A stretch of 64,000 nt of DNA from the NCBI RefSeq assembly GCF_013359695.1, contig NZ_JABFMU010000010.1, forward strand, positions 1-64,000. The letters run 5' to 3'. The notes beneath the pieces are model-generated. The model was given only the letters and a program-made list of their open reading frames with translations, did not search any database and had not been told where the DNA came from. Positions 8,828 through 18,977 of this stretch are shown here, in pieces. Source of the stretch: Pseudomonas sp. C2B4 (GTDB lineage: Bacteria > Pseudomonadota > Gammaproteobacteria > Pseudomonadales > Pseudomonadaceae). The position numbers were made by a program, and so were the translations under genes. The number at the start of each line of letters is the position of its first letter. The first letter of the stretch is position 1.

Positions 8828-9504
8828 ACCTCGACCCAGCGGCGCAGCAGGTTGTGGTAGGTGCCGGTCAGGCGGATCAGCGAAGGATGGTCCGGCACGT
8901 CCTGGGTCAGTTGCCTGATAGCACCGTCCATCTCGAACAGCAAAGCGCGCTGGCTGTCTTCGCGCACCAGGCTTTGGGTCCAGAAGAACGAGGCGTAGCG
9001 GGCACCACGGGTCACCGCATTGACCTTATGCAGGCTGGTGCCGGGGTACAGCACCATGTCGCCGGCCGGCAGCTTCACGCGTTGCGTGCCGTAGGTGTCC
9101 TGAATTTCCAGCTCGCCGCCGTCGTAATCCTCGGGCTCGCTGAAAAACAGGGTCGCCGACAAATCGGTACGCACCCGTTCGATGCTGCCCTTGGGTTGGC
9201 GCACGGCATTGTCGATGTGGAAATCGAAACTGCCACCGGCCGTGTAACAGTTCAGTAACGGAGGAGAAACCTTGTGCGGGAGTGCCGCCGACATGAACTG
9301 CGGATTTTTCCACAGCCGCTCCACCATGGCCGCGCCGATCTCCTTGGCCAGCGGATGGCCCTCCGGCAACTGTAAATTGTGCTTGGCCTTGGCTGACTGA
9401 TAGCCGGCGGTGATCTTGCCGTCAGCCCAATCGGCCTGTTCCAGAGCCTCGCGAATGCGCTGCACTTCTTCTTTGTCGAACAAGCCGGGAATATGCAACA
9501 GCAT
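8824..9504 (-). CDS. piuC: Fe(II)/2-oxoglutarate-dependent PKHD-type hydroxylase PiuC
   Basis: Member of the prolyl-4-hydroxylase-like dioxygenases, 226 residues, the usual length of PiuC. The facial triad and the cofactor residue are visible: H96 and D98 in FDFHID, H159 in GTSLHK, and R169 in RGARYAS. It is transcribed away from piuA across a shared control region and is translationally coupled to the Sel1 gene (ATGA overlap). In P. aeruginosa, piuC is linked to PiuA-dependent siderophore-drug uptake; its substrate is not known to me. Iron regulation through Fur is inferred from the context and from a Fur-like box just upstream. Confidence 0.93.
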   Translation of the reverse strand: MLLHIPGLFDKEEVQRIREALEQADWADGKITAGYQSAKAKHNLQLPEGHPLAKEIGAAMVERLWKNPQFMSAALPHKVSPPLLNCYTAGGSFDFHIDNAVRQPKGSIERVRTDLSATLFFSEPEDYDGGELEIQDTYGTQRVKLPAGDMVLYPGTSLHKVNAVTRGARYASFFWTQSLVREDSQRALLFEMDGAIRQLTQDVPDHPSLIRLTGTYHNLLRRWVEV

Positions 9505-9537
9505 GGTAAGGACACCGGAAAACCAAGGGGCGCCAAT

Positions 9538-9556
9538 GGTATTGATTCTTATTGCC
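9538..9556. promoter_or_regulatory. Candidate Fur box between piuC and piuA
   Basis: The 19 bases starting ggtattgattcttatt match the consensus GATAATGATAATCATTATC at 12 of 19 positions by my count. A second, weaker dyad (gcgaa/ttcgc) lies at 9628-9646. Position between divergent iron genes supports the call. Confidence 0.45.
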
Positions 9557-9710
9557 CGTGTAAAACCCGCTAGACGAACGAAACAGTAAAAACCGTAAGG
9601 TTAAATTGTAAAGAATGTAAATTCAGTGCGAATAGTAACGTTTCGCAATTGATACAAAGACGCGTCTCCCCTATATTCCGCCGCCTCAAATCCTTGGGGA
9701 GGGGAATCAA

Positions 9711-12035
9711 ATGTCACGTCTACACCCACAATTACCGGTCAGTTCACCGCGCCTGCTCGCTTCTGCCATTGGCGTGGCAATCACTGCCGGCTCTGCGGGC
9801 CATATGGTTTTCGCGGCTGAGAAAGCCGACGAGAAAGCGCCAAGTAACACCATTTCGCTGGGCGCTACCGCGATCACCGGCGAAGCCCAGGACGAGACCT
9901 CCTACAACGTCGAAAAAGCCTCCTCGCCCAAGTACACCGCACCGCTGGTCGACACCCCCCGTTCGATCACGGTCATCCCGCAACAAGTCCTCAAGGACAC
10001 CGGCGCCCTGAACATGCAGGACGCGCTGCGCACTGTTCCAGGCATCACCTTCGGTGCCGGTGAAGGCGGTAACCCGCAGGGCGACCGCCCATTCATCCGC
10101 GGCTTCGATGCCCAGGGTGACACCTACCTCGACGGCGTGCGCGATACCGGTTCGCAGAGCCGCGAGATCTTCGCCGTTGAATCGATCGAAGTCAGCAAGG
10201 GTCCGAACTCCGCCATTGGCGGTCGTGGCGCGGCGGGCGGCAGCATCAACCTGGTGAGCAAGAAAGCGCACCTGGGCAACTCGTTCGACGGTGGCTTTAC
10301 CTGGGGCTCGGACCAGACCCAGCGCTACACCCTGGACGGCAACTATCAGTTCTCCGACACCGCCGCCGGCCGTCTGAACCTGATGAGCCACGAAAGCAAC
10401 GTCGCCGGTCGCGACAGTGTCGATTACGATCGCTGGGGCGTCGCGCCATCGCTGGCCTTCGGCCTGGGCACCGACACCCGCGTCAACCTCGATTACTACC
10501 ACCTGGAAAGCAACGACACGCCAGATTCGGGGATTCCATACTCGATCCCGACCGCAGGCTCGGCTGCCCGCACCAAGTCCAACCCGGACAAGCCGGATGA
10601 CGGCGGCGACAGCAGCAACTTCTACGGCCTGGACAACCGCGACTTCCGCAAAGGCCGCGTCGACACCGCGACCATCGCCATCGAGCACGACCTGAGCGAC
10701 GCGCTGACCGTCAAGAACACCCTGCGCCACGGCAGCAGCATGCAGGACTACATCCTGACCCAGCCGGACGACAGCAAGGGCAACGTCAACAATGGCAGCG
10801 TCTGGCGCCGGGCCAACACCCGTGTCAGCAACACCGAGACAACGACCAACCAGACCGATCTGTTCGGTGACGTCTATATCGCCGGCTTCAAGAACAGCTT
10901 CGCCACCGGTATCGAGTTGAGCCGCGAGGAAAGCCAGAAATCCTCGTACAACGTCAACACCGACACTACCCCTGGCACAGCGGCCGTCACCACCAACTGC
11001 TCGCCGGCACTGATCGGCGCGCCAAGCGGTTACAACTGCACCTCGCTGTCCAACCCGAACCCGAACGACCCGTGGAACGGTGCGATCTCGCGCAACTACG
11101 CCGGTACCGACACCAAGGCCAACACTTACGCACTGTATGTGTTCGACACCCTGGAGTTGTCCGAGCAGTGGCTGGTGAACATGGGCCTGCGCTACGACCA
11201 TTTCGATACCGACTACAAAACCTACAACGCTGCCGGCACCACCACGTCCAAGGGCGATGACGTCAGCGAGTTCGTCACCGGTCAGTTCGGCGTGGTCTAC
11301 AAGCCAGCGGAAAACGGCAGCATCTATGCCTCCTACGCCACCTCCGCCACTCCACCGGGCTCTACCCTCGGCGAAGGCCAGGACGGCAACCCGCTGGGCG
11401 GCACTCCGGATCGCAACGGCAACCTGTTGAGCAGCGACATGGAGCCGGAAACCACCAAGAACTACGAAATCGGTACCAAGTGGGATCTGTTGAACGATCG
11501 CCTGTCGCTGACCGCCGACATTTTCCGCACCGAGAAAGAAAACGCTCGCGTGCAGACCAACACCACCTCGTACGAAAACGTCGGCAAGACCCGCGTTCAA
11601 GGCTTCGAGTTGTCGGCCACCGGTAAGCTGACCGACAAATGGCAAGTGTTCGCCGGCTACGCCTACATGGACAGCGAGCAGGTCGACGGCGGTCCACTGG
11701 CGGCGAACAAGGCCAACGACGGCAACGAACTGCCTAACACGCCGAAAAACAGCGCCAGCCTGTGGACGACCTATCAGGTCACTCCGAAGCTGACCATCGG
11801 TGGCGGTGCGTTCTACGTGGACGATGTGTTCGGCAGTGTGGCGAACACCACCATGGTCGACTCCTACGTTCGCTACGATGCAATGGCCGCCTACAAGCTG
11901 ACCAAGAACATCGACCTGCAATTGAACGTGCAGAACCTGACCGACGAAACCTACTACGACAAGGCCTTCTCGACTCACTTCGCCAACCAGGCGGCGGGCC
12001 GTACTGCCTTGCTGAGCACTAACTTCCACTTCTAA
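9711..12035 (+). CDS. piuA: TonB-dependent siderophore receptor PiuA
   Basis: Outer-membrane gated channel for catechol-type ferric siderophores, 774 residues. An N-terminal export signal ends near residue 35 (AGHMVFAAEK). The plug domain occupies about 75-180 (SITVIPQQVLKDTGALNMQD, then DTYLDGVRDTG, then VSKGPNSAIGGRGAAGGSIN). It is followed by a 22-stranded barrel that ends in the typical aromatic residue (NFHF). The start has a ggggagggg site six bases upstream. PiuA in P. aeruginosa carries catechol siderophore-antibiotic conjugates across the outer membrane, and the E. coli relative is Fiu. It diverges from piuC and is followed by a terminator and piuB. Confidence 0.95.
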   Translation: MSRLHPQLPVSSPRLLASAIGVAITAGSAGHMVFAAEKADEKAPSNTISLGATAITGEAQDETSYNVEKASSPKYTAPLVDTPRSITVIPQQVLKDTGALNMQDALRTVPGITFGAGEGGNPQGDRPFIRGFDAQGDTYLDGVRDTGSQSREIFAVESIEVSKGPNSAIGGRGAAGGSINLVSKKAHLGNSFDGGFTWGSDQTQRYTLDGNYQFSDTAAGRLNLMSHESNVAGRDSVDYDRWGVAPSLAFGLGTDTRVNLDYYHLESNDTPDSGIPYSIPTAGSAARTKSNPDKPDDGGDSSNFYGLDNRDFRKGRVDTATIAIEHDLSDALTVKNTLRHGSSMQDYILTQPDDSKGNVNNGSVWRRANTRVSNTETTTNQTDLFGDVYIAGFKNSFATGIELSREESQKSSYNVNTDTTPGTAAVTTNCSPALIGAPSGYNCTSLSNPNPNDPWNGAISRNYAGTDTKANTYALYVFDTLELSEQWLVNMGLRYDHFDTDYKTYNAAGTTTSKGDDVSEFVTGQFGVVYKPAENGSIYASYATSATPPGSTLGEGQDGNPLGGTPDRNGNLLSSDMEPETTKNYEIGTKWDLLNDRLSLTADIFRTEKENARVQTNTTSYENVGKTRVQGFELSATGKLTDKWQVFAGYAYMDSEQVDGGPLAANKANDGNELPNTPKNSASLWTTYQVTPKLTIGGGAFYVDDVFGSVANTTMVDSYVRYDAMAAYKLTKNIDLQLNVQNLTDETYYDKAFSTHFANQAAGRTALLSTNFHF

Positions 12036-12056
12036 TGGAAAGGTGATCACGCAACC

Positions 12057-12160
12057 TCTGTAGGAGCGAGCCTGCTCGCGATGGTCGTGAACGATAACGA
12101 GGTCAACCTGACACCCCGCGTCGTTCTCCAGTTCATCGCGAGCAGGCTCGCTCCTACAGG
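12057..12160. repeat. REPIN, TAGGAG class, downstream of piuA
   Basis: Two inverted REP arms flank a spacer with acgataacg and cctgacaccccgcg, shared with the REPIN at 7971. The two copies bracket the piuA-piuC-Sel1 segment. Confidence 0.85.
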
Positions 12161-12177
12161 AAAGCGTGAAAGCAGAT

Positions 12178-12207
12178 GCCCCGTTCATCCAAGTGAACGG
12201 GGCTTTT
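12178..12207 (+). terminator. Rho-independent terminator of piuA
   Basis: GCCCCGTTCA (12178-12187) pairs with TGAACGGGGC (12194-12203), followed by TTTT. It separates piuA from piuB, so piuB probably has its own promoter in 12208-12290. Confidence 0.85.
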
Positions 12208-12290
12208 GCGTGTAAAAAAGAATGCTTCTCGAAAACCCACGGCATAATGCGCGCCGTGACGATTATTTTTAAACGAACAAGGCGAGCGAC

Positions 12291-14819
12291 GTGTTTAAGA
12301 AAACCCTGTTCCAGTTGCACTGGTTTTTTGGCATCAGCGCCGGGCTCGTCCTGGCCCTGATGGGCATCACCGGTGCAACGGTTTCGTTTCAGGATGAGAT
12401 CCTGTACGCACTGAATCCGTCTGTGCTGCAGGTACAGAAACAGGTCGCCGGTGTGCTGCCACCCGCCGAACTGGTGGAAAAAGTCGAAGCGGCCACGGGC
12501 CTGAAAGTCGCAATGCTCTCGGTGGACATCGACAGCGACATTGCCGCCCGCGCCTTCTTCACCCCGGCGCCGGGTGAGCGTCGCGGCCCCATGCGTTTCT
12601 TCGATCCCTATACCGGCGAACTGCTGGGCGATGCCACCGGTCAACAATTCTTCGGCCTGATGCTGCAACTGCACCGCTTCCTCGCCATGGGCGACACCGG
12701 CCGGCAGATCACCGGCGCCTGTACGCTGATCCTGGTGTTCTTCTGCCTGTCCGGCCTGTACTTGCGTTGGCCGCGCCAGTGGAGGAGCTGGCGCGCCTGG
12801 CTGACCCTCGACTGGAAGAAAAAGGGCCGCAACTTCAACTGGGACCTGCACTCGGTCGCCGGCACCTGGTGCCTGGTGTTTTACCTCTTGTCAGCGCTGA
12901 CCGGATTGTCCTGGTCCTATGAGTGGTACAACAAGGGCCTGAACCAATTACTGTCCGACTCGCCGCAGAACGAACGGGTTCGCGGTGGTCGTGGCCCCGC
13001 GCCAAGCGGTCCGGCGCCGACGGCGGATTACTCGGCCATGTGGAGCAGCATTTACAGTGCGGCCGGCCCCGGCCTGAGTTTCTACAACACCCGCATGCCA
13101 CCCGTGGCCGGCCAACCGGCGACTGTCTATTACCTGTTGAAAGACTCGCCCCACGACCGGGCGTTGAACCAGATCACCCTCGACCCGGTCACTGGCGCGA
13201 TCAAACGGCATGACCGCTACAGCGACAAGAGTTTCAAGGCGCAACTGCTGACCAGCATCTACGCGCTGCATGTCGGCAGTTACTTCGGCCTCGGCGGACG
13301 CATCATCCTGACGATCACCGCCCTGACCATGCCGCTGTTCTTCATCACCGGCTGGCTGCTGTACCTCGATCGCCGCCGCAAGAAACGGCAGATCAAGGAT
13401 GCGCGCAAAGGTCTGGCTCAACCGGGCAGCGATGCCCCGGCATGGCTGATCGGTTTCGCCAGCCAGAGCGGGTTTGCCGAACAACTGGCATGGCAGACAG
13501 CTGGCCAATTACAGGCTGCCGGCCTGCCGGTCAAAGTGCAGCCGCTGGCGAGTGTCAGCGAACAGGACCTGCGTGCTTCGAGCAACGCGTTGTTCGTGGT
13601 CAGCACCTTCGGCGACGGCGAAGCACCGGACAGTGCCCGTGGCTTTGAGCGCAAGGTACTGGGCCGAACGCTGAGCCTGGAGAGCCTGAACTACGCCGTG
13701 CTCGGTCTGGGTGACCGGCAGTACCAACACTTCTGCGGTTTCGCCCGACGCCTGCACACCTGGCTGGGCGAACACGGCGGCAAGACCCTCTTCGCCCCGG
13801 TGGAGGTCGACAGTGGCGACCCGTACGCCTTGCGTCACTGGCAGCAGCAACTCGGTCTGTTGACCGGCCAGGCGCCCGTGGACACCTGGCAAGCGCCAAG
13901 CTATGACAACTGGACCCTGACCCGCCGCGAACTGCTCAACCCTGACAGCAGCGGTTCGGCCGTTTACTTGCTGGGCCTCACCGCGCCGACCTCCAGCAGT
14001 TGGCTGGCCGGGGATCTGGTGGAAGTGTTGCCGCGCAACTGCCCGTGGGCGATCGAGCATTTCCTCGACGGATTGGGGATCGACGGTCGGGCCACGATTA
14101 CACTCGATGGTTTGTCACAACCGCTGGAGCAAGCCCTCGCCAGCCGTCAGTTGCCCGAGAACCGCAGCCATCTGGTCGGCCTGCACGCGCAGGCGCTGGT
14201 GGATGCCCTTGTGCCATTGGCCATGCGCGAATACTCCATCGCCTCGATTGCCGCCGACGGCATCCTGGAACTGATCGTGCGCCAGGAACGGCACCCTGAC
14301 GGCAGCCTGGGCGTCGGCTCCGGCTGGCTCACCGAACACGCACCGGTGGGCGGTAGCATCAGCCTGCGGGTTCGACGCAACAGTGGCTTCCACCTGCCAA
14401 ATGAGCCGGTGCCGATGATCCTGCTCGGCAACGGCACCGGACTGGCCGGCCTGCGCAGCCTGCTCAAGGCGCGGATTGCCGATGGGCAACAGCGTCAGTG
14501 GCTGTTGTTCGGCGAGCGCAATCGCGAACACGATTACCTGTGTCGCGACGAGCTGGAGGAGTGGTTGATAGCCGGTGACTTGCAACGCCTTGACCTGGCG
14601 TTTTCAAGGGATCAGGCCGAGAAGATCTACGTGCAGGATCGCTTGCGTGAATCGGCCAACGAATTGAAAAAATGGCTGGCGGACGGTGCCGTGATTTACG
14701 TCTGCGGCAGCTTGCAAGGGATGGCGGCTGGGGTTGATCAAGTACTCAACGATGTACTCGGTGCCGCGGAAGTGGAACGCCTGATCGAACTGGGCCGTTA
14801 TCGCCGCGACGTTTACTGA
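12291..14819 (+). CDS. piuB: PepSY membrane protein fused to a flavodoxin / NADPH-flavin reductase (PiuB)
   Basis: Inner-membrane oxidoreductase of 842 residues. The N-terminal 370 residues form a PepSY-TM region with membrane segments near 15-35, 140-165, 193-215 and 345-370. A flavodoxin-like FMN domain follows (about 390-530; [31 protein letters not shown]). The C-terminus resembles the FAD- and NADPH-binding half of sulfite reductase flavoprotein ([41 protein letters not shown], ending GRYRRDVY). The start is GTG at 12291. The likely role is to pass electrons from NADPH into the periplasm to reduce Fe(III)-siderophores brought in by PiuA. That role is inferred from domains and neighbours; PA4513 is the equivalent that I remember. 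Confidence 0.9.
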   Translation: MFKKTLFQLHWFFGISAGLVLALMGITGATVSFQDEILYALNPSVLQVQKQVAGVLPPAELVEKVEAATGLKVAMLSVDIDSDIAARAFFTPAPGERRGPMRFFDPYTGELLGDATGQQFFGLMLQLHRFLAMGDTGRQITGACTLILVFFCLSGLYLRWPRQWRSWRAWLTLDWKKKGRNFNWDLHSVAGTWCLVFYLLSALTGLSWSYEWYNKGLNQLLSDSPQNERVRGGRGPAPSGPAPTADYSAMWSSIYSAAGPGLSFYNTRMPPVAGQPATVYYLLKDSPHDRALNQITLDPVTGAIKRHDRYSDKSFKAQLLTSIYALHVGSYFGLGGRIILTITALTMPLFFITGWLLYLDRRRKKRQIKDARKGLAQPGSDAPAWLIGFASQSGFAEQLAWQTAGQLQAAGLPVKVQPLASVSEQDLRASSNALFVVSTFGDGEAPDSARGFERKVLGRTLSLESLNYAVLGLGDRQYQHFCGFARRLHTWLGEHGGKTLFAPVEVDSGDPYALRHWQQQLGLLTGQAPVDTWQAPSYDNWTLTRRELLNPDSSGSAVYLLGLTAPTSSSWLAGDLVEVLPRNCPWAIEHFLDGLGIDGRATITLDGLSQPLEQALASRQLPENRSHLVGLHAQALVDALVPLAMREYSIASIAADGILELIVRQERHPDGSLGVGSGWLTEHAPVGGSISLRVRRNSGFHLPNEPVPMILLGNGTGLAGLRSLLKARIADGQQRQWLLFGERNREHDYLCRDELEEWLIAGDLQRLDLAFSRDQAEKIYVQDRLRESANELKKWLADGAVIYVCGSLQGMAAGVDQVLNDVLGAAEVERLIELGRYRRDVY

Positions 14820-14840
14820 TCAACCTGAATATTGATGAAA

Positions 14841-14866
14841 GATCGTTCCCAAACATGGGAACGATC
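14841..14866 (+). terminator. Hairpin after piuB
   Basis: GATCGTTCCCA (14841-14851) and TGGGAACGATC (14856-14866) form a perfect 11-pair stem 21 bases past the piuB stop. No U-run follows, so termination is likely but not certain. Confidence 0.55.
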
Positions 14867-14895
14867 GAATTCAAATCATGACAGGGGAATCAATC

Positions 14896-15327
14896 TCAAG
14901 GCGACTTGATTAATTCTTCGTCTGTCGTTCGGCCTAATGTATCGAGTCGTGCACTTATATCGTCGAGTTGCTTGCCTACGGGGCATGTAACTCTAGAGCA
15001 GTTGTTATTCAGGCGACACATTTCATTACAGTCGATCCCCCTCTGACGCCCCGCCTCATCGACTATACATTGGTCGCTGGTGCCACTTCGGTAGACCCCG
15101 TTTCGATCATTGTCTCTCCCCAAAAAAACACATAGGACACTCCCCCCGCCAATCGGGTTTAGATTGCAGTAATAACCCCCGACCATCCCCCACGCACCGT
15201 TGCACAACCCGGCGTTGGTTTCACTGGCATAGACGTTTTTACAGGTTGCAAGAAAGAGTACAGAAAAGATCAACGAGGCCATTATCTTCCATAGATTTAT
15301 TTGATTTTCCATTATCAACTTCATCAT
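14896..15327 (-). CDS. Hypothetical secreted cysteine-rich protein, 143 aa
   Basis: I do not recognise this gene. The N-terminus is basic and then strongly hydrophobic (residues 13-30), with a plausible signal peptidase site after VYA. The mature part has eight cysteines (in LCNG, YYCN, VLCV, QCIV, DCNE, MCRL, NCSR and TCPV), enough for four disulfides. The tail is polar and probably helical (DDISARLDTLGRTTDEEL). The codons are AT-rich compared with piuB and the phosphatase, and 15328-15536 upstream is also AT-rich and without another gene. No strong ribosome site is visible, so the start is uncertain: ATG codons at 15327, 15324 and 15309 are all possible. Recent acquisition is inferred. Confidence 0.65.
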   Translation of the reverse strand: MMKLIMENQINLWKIMASLIFSVLFLATCKNVYASETNAGLCNGAWGMVGGYYCNLNPIGGGSVLCVFLGRDNDRNGVYRSGTSDQCIVDEAGRQRGIDCNEMCRLNNNCSRVTCPVGKQLDDISARLDTLGRTTDEELIKSP

Positions 15328-15536
15328 TGATTACTCGGTTGGACTGAGGCACAACCATAAATAGAAACCATGGATAAAACACCTAGCACAAATAACAGGC
15401 ACTGCACCTCAATCAATTCGAAGTTTTACTTCCTTCTCCCGAGGGCATGCCAATACATACGAAGAGAACAGTTCTATTTCTTAATTAATTTATTGAGAAA
15501 AAGGTACGCTCCCCACAAGCCCTAGATGCTGATCCG

Positions 15537-17078
15537 TCAGACCGCTTCCAATGTCCGCTCAAACAGGCTGACCCCATCCAGATCCCGTAATACCACGCTC
15601 AACGCCCCCGTCTGCCCGTCGATATTCACCTCACCAAAGAACTGAAACCCGGCAAACGGCGACGCGTTTGGCGAGGGGGCTGCTTTCTGGAACACCACTT
15701 GCGGACCAAAGGTTTTATCCAGTAGATCAGGGCCGAAGCTTGCGGCATTCAAGGGACCGGCAACGAACTCCCAAAACGGCTCGAAGTCCTGAAACGCGGC
15801 ACGGTCCGGACGGTAGTGATGCGCCGCGCAGTAATGCACATCCGCCGTCAGGAACAGGAAATTGCGCACGTGCTGCGCCCGCAGAAAACCCAACAATTCC
15901 GCGATTTCCAGCTCGCGCCCCTGGGGCAGACCGGGGTCGCCATTGGCCACCGCTTCCCAGCGCGTGACGCCGGGGCTGACCTCGCCATCCGGTGCGCCGA
16001 GGCCGATCGACATGTCGGCGGCGATGACTTTCCATTGGGCCCTGGAAGCTTTGAGCGACGCCTTCAGCCAATCCAGTTGTTCACGACCGAGAAAAGGCTT
16101 GGCGTCGCCCAGGTTGTCGTCATTGGCGCCGCGATAACTGCGCATGTCGAGCACGAACACATCGAGCAGCGGCCCATAGCTGAGCTGGCGATAAATTCGC
16201 CCGCCGCCATCGGCCCGCTGCAGGCGCATCGGTGCGTATTCGAGCCAGGCCTGACGCCCGCGATCCACCAGGCTGTGGATATCTTTGCTCCTGTAGCGCT
16301 CGCCCAGTGGCTGGCCCGGTGACCAGTTGTTCATCACCTCGTGGTCGTCCCACTGCCAGATCTGCGGCACCTCGGCGTTGAAACGACGAATGTTTTCGTC
16401 CATCAGGTTGTAGCGGTAATTGCCACGGTAATCATCCAGGGTTTCAGCGACTTTGCTCTTGGCCTCGCTGGTGATGTTGCGCCACACCCGGCCACCCTCG
16501 GTGACGAGTTGCGCAGGCACGGGATTGTCGGCGTAGATCGTGTCGCCGCTGTGGATAAAGAAGTCCGGCAGGCGCAGGCGCATGGCTTCGTAGATGCGCA
16601 TGCCACCGATGTCCGGGTTGATGCCGAAGCCCTGGCCGGCGGTATCGCCGCTCCAGACAAAACGGATGTCTCGGCGGGTCTGCGGCACGCTGCGCAAATG
16701 GCCAAACCAGGGCTCGCTGGCGACACCGCTCTGGGCATCTTCGAATTGCACACGATAGAAAATCGCCTGGTCGGCGGGCAGACCGGTTATCTCAACCCGC
16801 GCCGTAAAGTCGGTGCGGGCATCGGCCAAGGACGAGACAAATCGCCGGGGATTGGGGAGCAGGCTGCGGGTGTCCCACTCCACCACCATCCGTGCCGGAC
16901 GATCACAGCGGCTCCAGATCATTGCGCGGTCGCCGAGCAAGTCGCCGGATTGCACGCCGTCGGTGAGTTGCGGTCGATCCTTGAGCGAAGCGATCACTGC
17001 CGGCGCCAGCCCCGGCAACAACAGCCCGGCGCCCAGGGCTTGCATGACTCGACGGCGACCGGGGTCGAATTCGCTCAT
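15537..17078 (-). CDS. phoD: Alkaline phosphatase D family protein, Tat-exported
   Basis: Metal-dependent phosphomonoesterase/phosphodiesterase of the PhoD family, 513 residues. The N-terminus carries a twin-arginine signal (GRRRVMQALGAGLLLPGLAPAVIA), so it is exported folded. A PhoD N-terminal beta domain follows (about 35-130; SGDLLGDRAMIWSRCDRPARM). The metallophosphatase core runs to the end, with metal-ligand motifs WSGDTAGQG, HSGDTIYADNP, WDDHEVMNNW and FLTADVHYCAAHHY. Family members use Ca and Fe and scavenge phosphate from esters. No Pho box is obvious. The start at 17078 has gggaga eight bases upstream. The gene stands alone between an orphan gene and a REPIN. Confidence 0.9.
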   Translation of the reverse strand: MSEFDPGRRRVMQALGAGLLLPGLAPAVIASLKDRPQLTDGVQSGDLLGDRAMIWSRCDRPARMVVEWDTRSLLPNPRRFVSSLADARTDFTARVEITGLPADQAIFYRVQFEDAQSGVASEPWFGHLRSVPQTRRDIRFVWSGDTAGQGFGINPDIGGMRIYEAMRLRLPDFFIHSGDTIYADNPVPAQLVTEGGRVWRNITSEAKSKVAETLDDYRGNYRYNLMDENIRRFNAEVPQIWQWDDHEVMNNWSPGQPLGERYRSKDIHSLVDRGRQAWLEYAPMRLQRADGGGRIYRQLSYGPLLDVFVLDMRSYRGANDDNLGDAKPFLGREQLDWLKASLKASRAQWKVIAADMSIGLGAPDGEVSPGVTRWEAVANGDPGLPQGRELEIAELLGFLRAQHVRNFLFLTADVHYCAAHHYRPDRAAFQDFEPFWEFVAGPLNAASFGPDLLDKTFGPQVVFQKAAPSPNASPFAGFQFFGEVNIDGQTGALSVVLRDLDGVSLFERTLEAV

Positions 17079-17123
17079 GGTGTTCTCCCGAGAAAGGAAA
17101 ACTGAAATATGTAAAAACGCGGT

Positions 17124-17218
17124 CCCTGTGGGAGCGAGCCTGCTCGCGAAGGCGTCGTGTCAGTCTAATTCCATTTCAATGACAGACCGCTTTCGCGAGC
17201 AGGCTCGCTCCCACAGGG
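17124..17218. repeat. REPIN, GTGGGAG class, between phoD and fruA
   Basis: Arms ctgtgggagcgagcctgctcgcg and cgcgagcaggctcgctcccacag are inverted around about 45 bases that include ggcgtcgtgtcagt and gacagaccgctt. It belongs to a different class from the TAGGAG REPINs and matches the one at 25388. It may also act as the transcription end for the fru operon, which stops nine bases away. Confidence 0.85.
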
Positions 17219-17226
17219 GGGCCAAG

Positions 17227-18966
17227 TCAGGCGCTGACAGGTTCTACCGCCAACTCTACAACTTCCGGCCGTTTGACCAGTGCATACACCACCGCCGTCA
17301 ACAAACTCCCCGCCACAATCGCCAGCAAATACAACAATGCATGATTGATCGCATTCGGGATCGCCAGCACGAACAAACCACCATGGGGTGCCATCAACTT
17401 GCAGCCGAAATACATCGACATCGCACCGGTCAGCGCACCGCCGGCGATGCTCGCCGGGATCACCCGCAACGGGTCTTTGGCGGCGAACGGAATCGCGCCT
17501 TCGGAGATGAAGCACAAACCCAGTACCAGCGCCGCTTTCCCCGCTTCGCGTTCAGTCTGGGCAAACTTGCGCCGGGCGATGAAGGTGGCGATCCCCAGGC
17601 CAATCGGCGGCACCATGCCCGCCGCCATGGTCGCCGCCATCGGCGCGTAACTCTGTGACGCCAGCAGCCCCACCGAAAACGCATACGCGGCCTTGTTGAT
17701 CGGCCCACCCAGGTCGACGCACATCATGCCGCCCAGCAAGACACCGAGCAGAATCGCGTTGGTGGTGCCCATGCTATCGAGAAAATGCGTGAGTCCTGCA
17801 AGCATCCCGGCCACCGGCTTGCCAACCACGTAGATCATCACCAGGCCGGTGAACAAACTGGCCAGCAGCGGGATGATCAGGATCGGCTTCAGCGCTTCGA
17901 GACTTTGCGGCAGCCGCGCATAACGATTGATCGCCTGCGCCGCGTAACCGGCGATGAAACCGGCAATGATCCCGCCGATAAAACCGGCACCCAGGGTGCT
18001 CGCCAGCAGGCCACCAATCATCCCCGGCGCCAGGCCCGGACGGTCAGCGATGGAGTACGCGATATAGCCCGCCAGCAACGGCACCATCAGCTTGAACGCG
18101 GTATCGCCACCGATCTGCATCAACGCCGCCGCCAACGTCCCTTCTTCCTTGAACGCGGTGATGCCGAACACGAACGACAACGCGATCATCAGTCCGCCCG
18201 CCACCACCATCGGCAGCATGAACGACACACCGGTCAGCAGATGCTTGTAGACCCCGGTCTTCTCTTGCTTCACCACCCCTTTGGCACCGGTCGATGCGCT
18301 TTCCTGCGCGCCTTCGGCCAGTGCCTTGTTCAGTGTCGCTTCAGCCTGCTTGAGCGCGATGCCGGTACCGCAACGGTAGATTTTCTTGCCGGCAAAACGC
18401 TCGGTGGCGACTTCGATATCCGCCGCCAGCAGTACCACGTCGGCATCGGCAATCGCTTGAGCGCTCAGCGGATTGCGCGCCCCCACCGAACCCTGGGTTT
18501 CCACCTGCAAGTCATAGCCCAGACGCTTGGCCGCTTGCTGCAAGGCTTCCGCCGCCATGAACGTGTGGGCAACGCCGGTCGGGCACGCCGTGATCGCGAC
18601 CAGGCGCGGGGCGTTTTTGCCGACGGGCGCAGGCTCGACGGTGGCCTGGGGTGCACGATAAATCTCAGCCTCTTCGGCGCCACGTCGCAGCACCGTTTCC
18701 ACATCCTGCAGGGCCTGGGCCGGAGTGCTCTGGAACACGCGTTTTCCGACAAATCGCGACATGTCCACCGGCGCACTGGTCACCAGCAACACCCATTCGG
18801 CCGCTTCAATTGTGGCCGCCGACATTTGCCGCTCGGGATGGGCGACATCGCAGACTTCGACGCTGGTGCTCCAGCCTTGACGCTGGGCCGCCGCATCGAG
18901 CAAGCGCGCGCACAGCACACTGGTGACCATGCCATTCGGGCAGGCAGTAATAATGGCTAACTTCAT
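17227..18966 (-). CDS. fruA: Fructose PTS permease, EIIB'BC components
   Basis: Inner-membrane fructose transporter that phosphorylates its substrate during uptake, giving fructose 1-phosphate. The 579-residue product has an N-terminal IIB' domain (residues 1-105, with Cys9 in ITACPNGM), an active IIB domain (about 120-220, Cys128 in TACPTGVAHTF) and a IIC channel of about ten membrane segments from 240 onward (GGMMCVDLGGPINKAAY near the substrate site). The frame is open far upstream inside fruK. The start at 18966 (MKLAIITACP) is chosen because it follows the fruK stop by 11 bases and has a ribosome site. It is the last gene of fruBKA. Confidence 0.95.
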   Translation of the reverse strand: MKLAIITACPNGMVTSVLCARLLDAAAQRQGWSTSVEVCDVAHPERQMSAATIEAAEWVLLVTSAPVDMSRFVGKRVFQSTPAQALQDVETVLRRGAEEAEIYRAPQATVEPAPVGKNAPRLVAITACPTGVAHTFMAAEALQQAAKRLGYDLQVETQGSVGARNPLSAQAIADADVVLLAADIEVATERFAGKKIYRCGTGIALKQAEATLNKALAEGAQESASTGAKGVVKQEKTGVYKHLLTGVSFMLPMVVAGGLMIALSFVFGITAFKEEGTLAAALMQIGGDTAFKLMVPLLAGYIAYSIADRPGLAPGMIGGLLASTLGAGFIGGIIAGFIAGYAAQAINRYARLPQSLEALKPILIIPLLASLFTGLVMIYVVGKPVAGMLAGLTHFLDSMGTTNAILLGVLLGGMMCVDLGGPINKAAYAFSVGLLASQSYAPMAATMAAGMVPPIGLGIATFIARRKFAQTEREAGKAALVLGLCFISEGAIPFAAKDPLRVIPASIAGGALTGAMSMYFGCKLMAPHGGLFVLAIPNAINHALLYLLAIVAGSLLTAVVYALVKRPEVVELAVEPVSA

Positions 18967-18977
18967 GACCAACCCTC

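Noticed and set aside
9744..12851. 1035-codon open frame on the minus strand across piuA and piuB
   Set aside because: It is antisense to two well-recognised genes, has no domain I recognise, and is the kind of long shadow frame that GC-rich codon bias produces.
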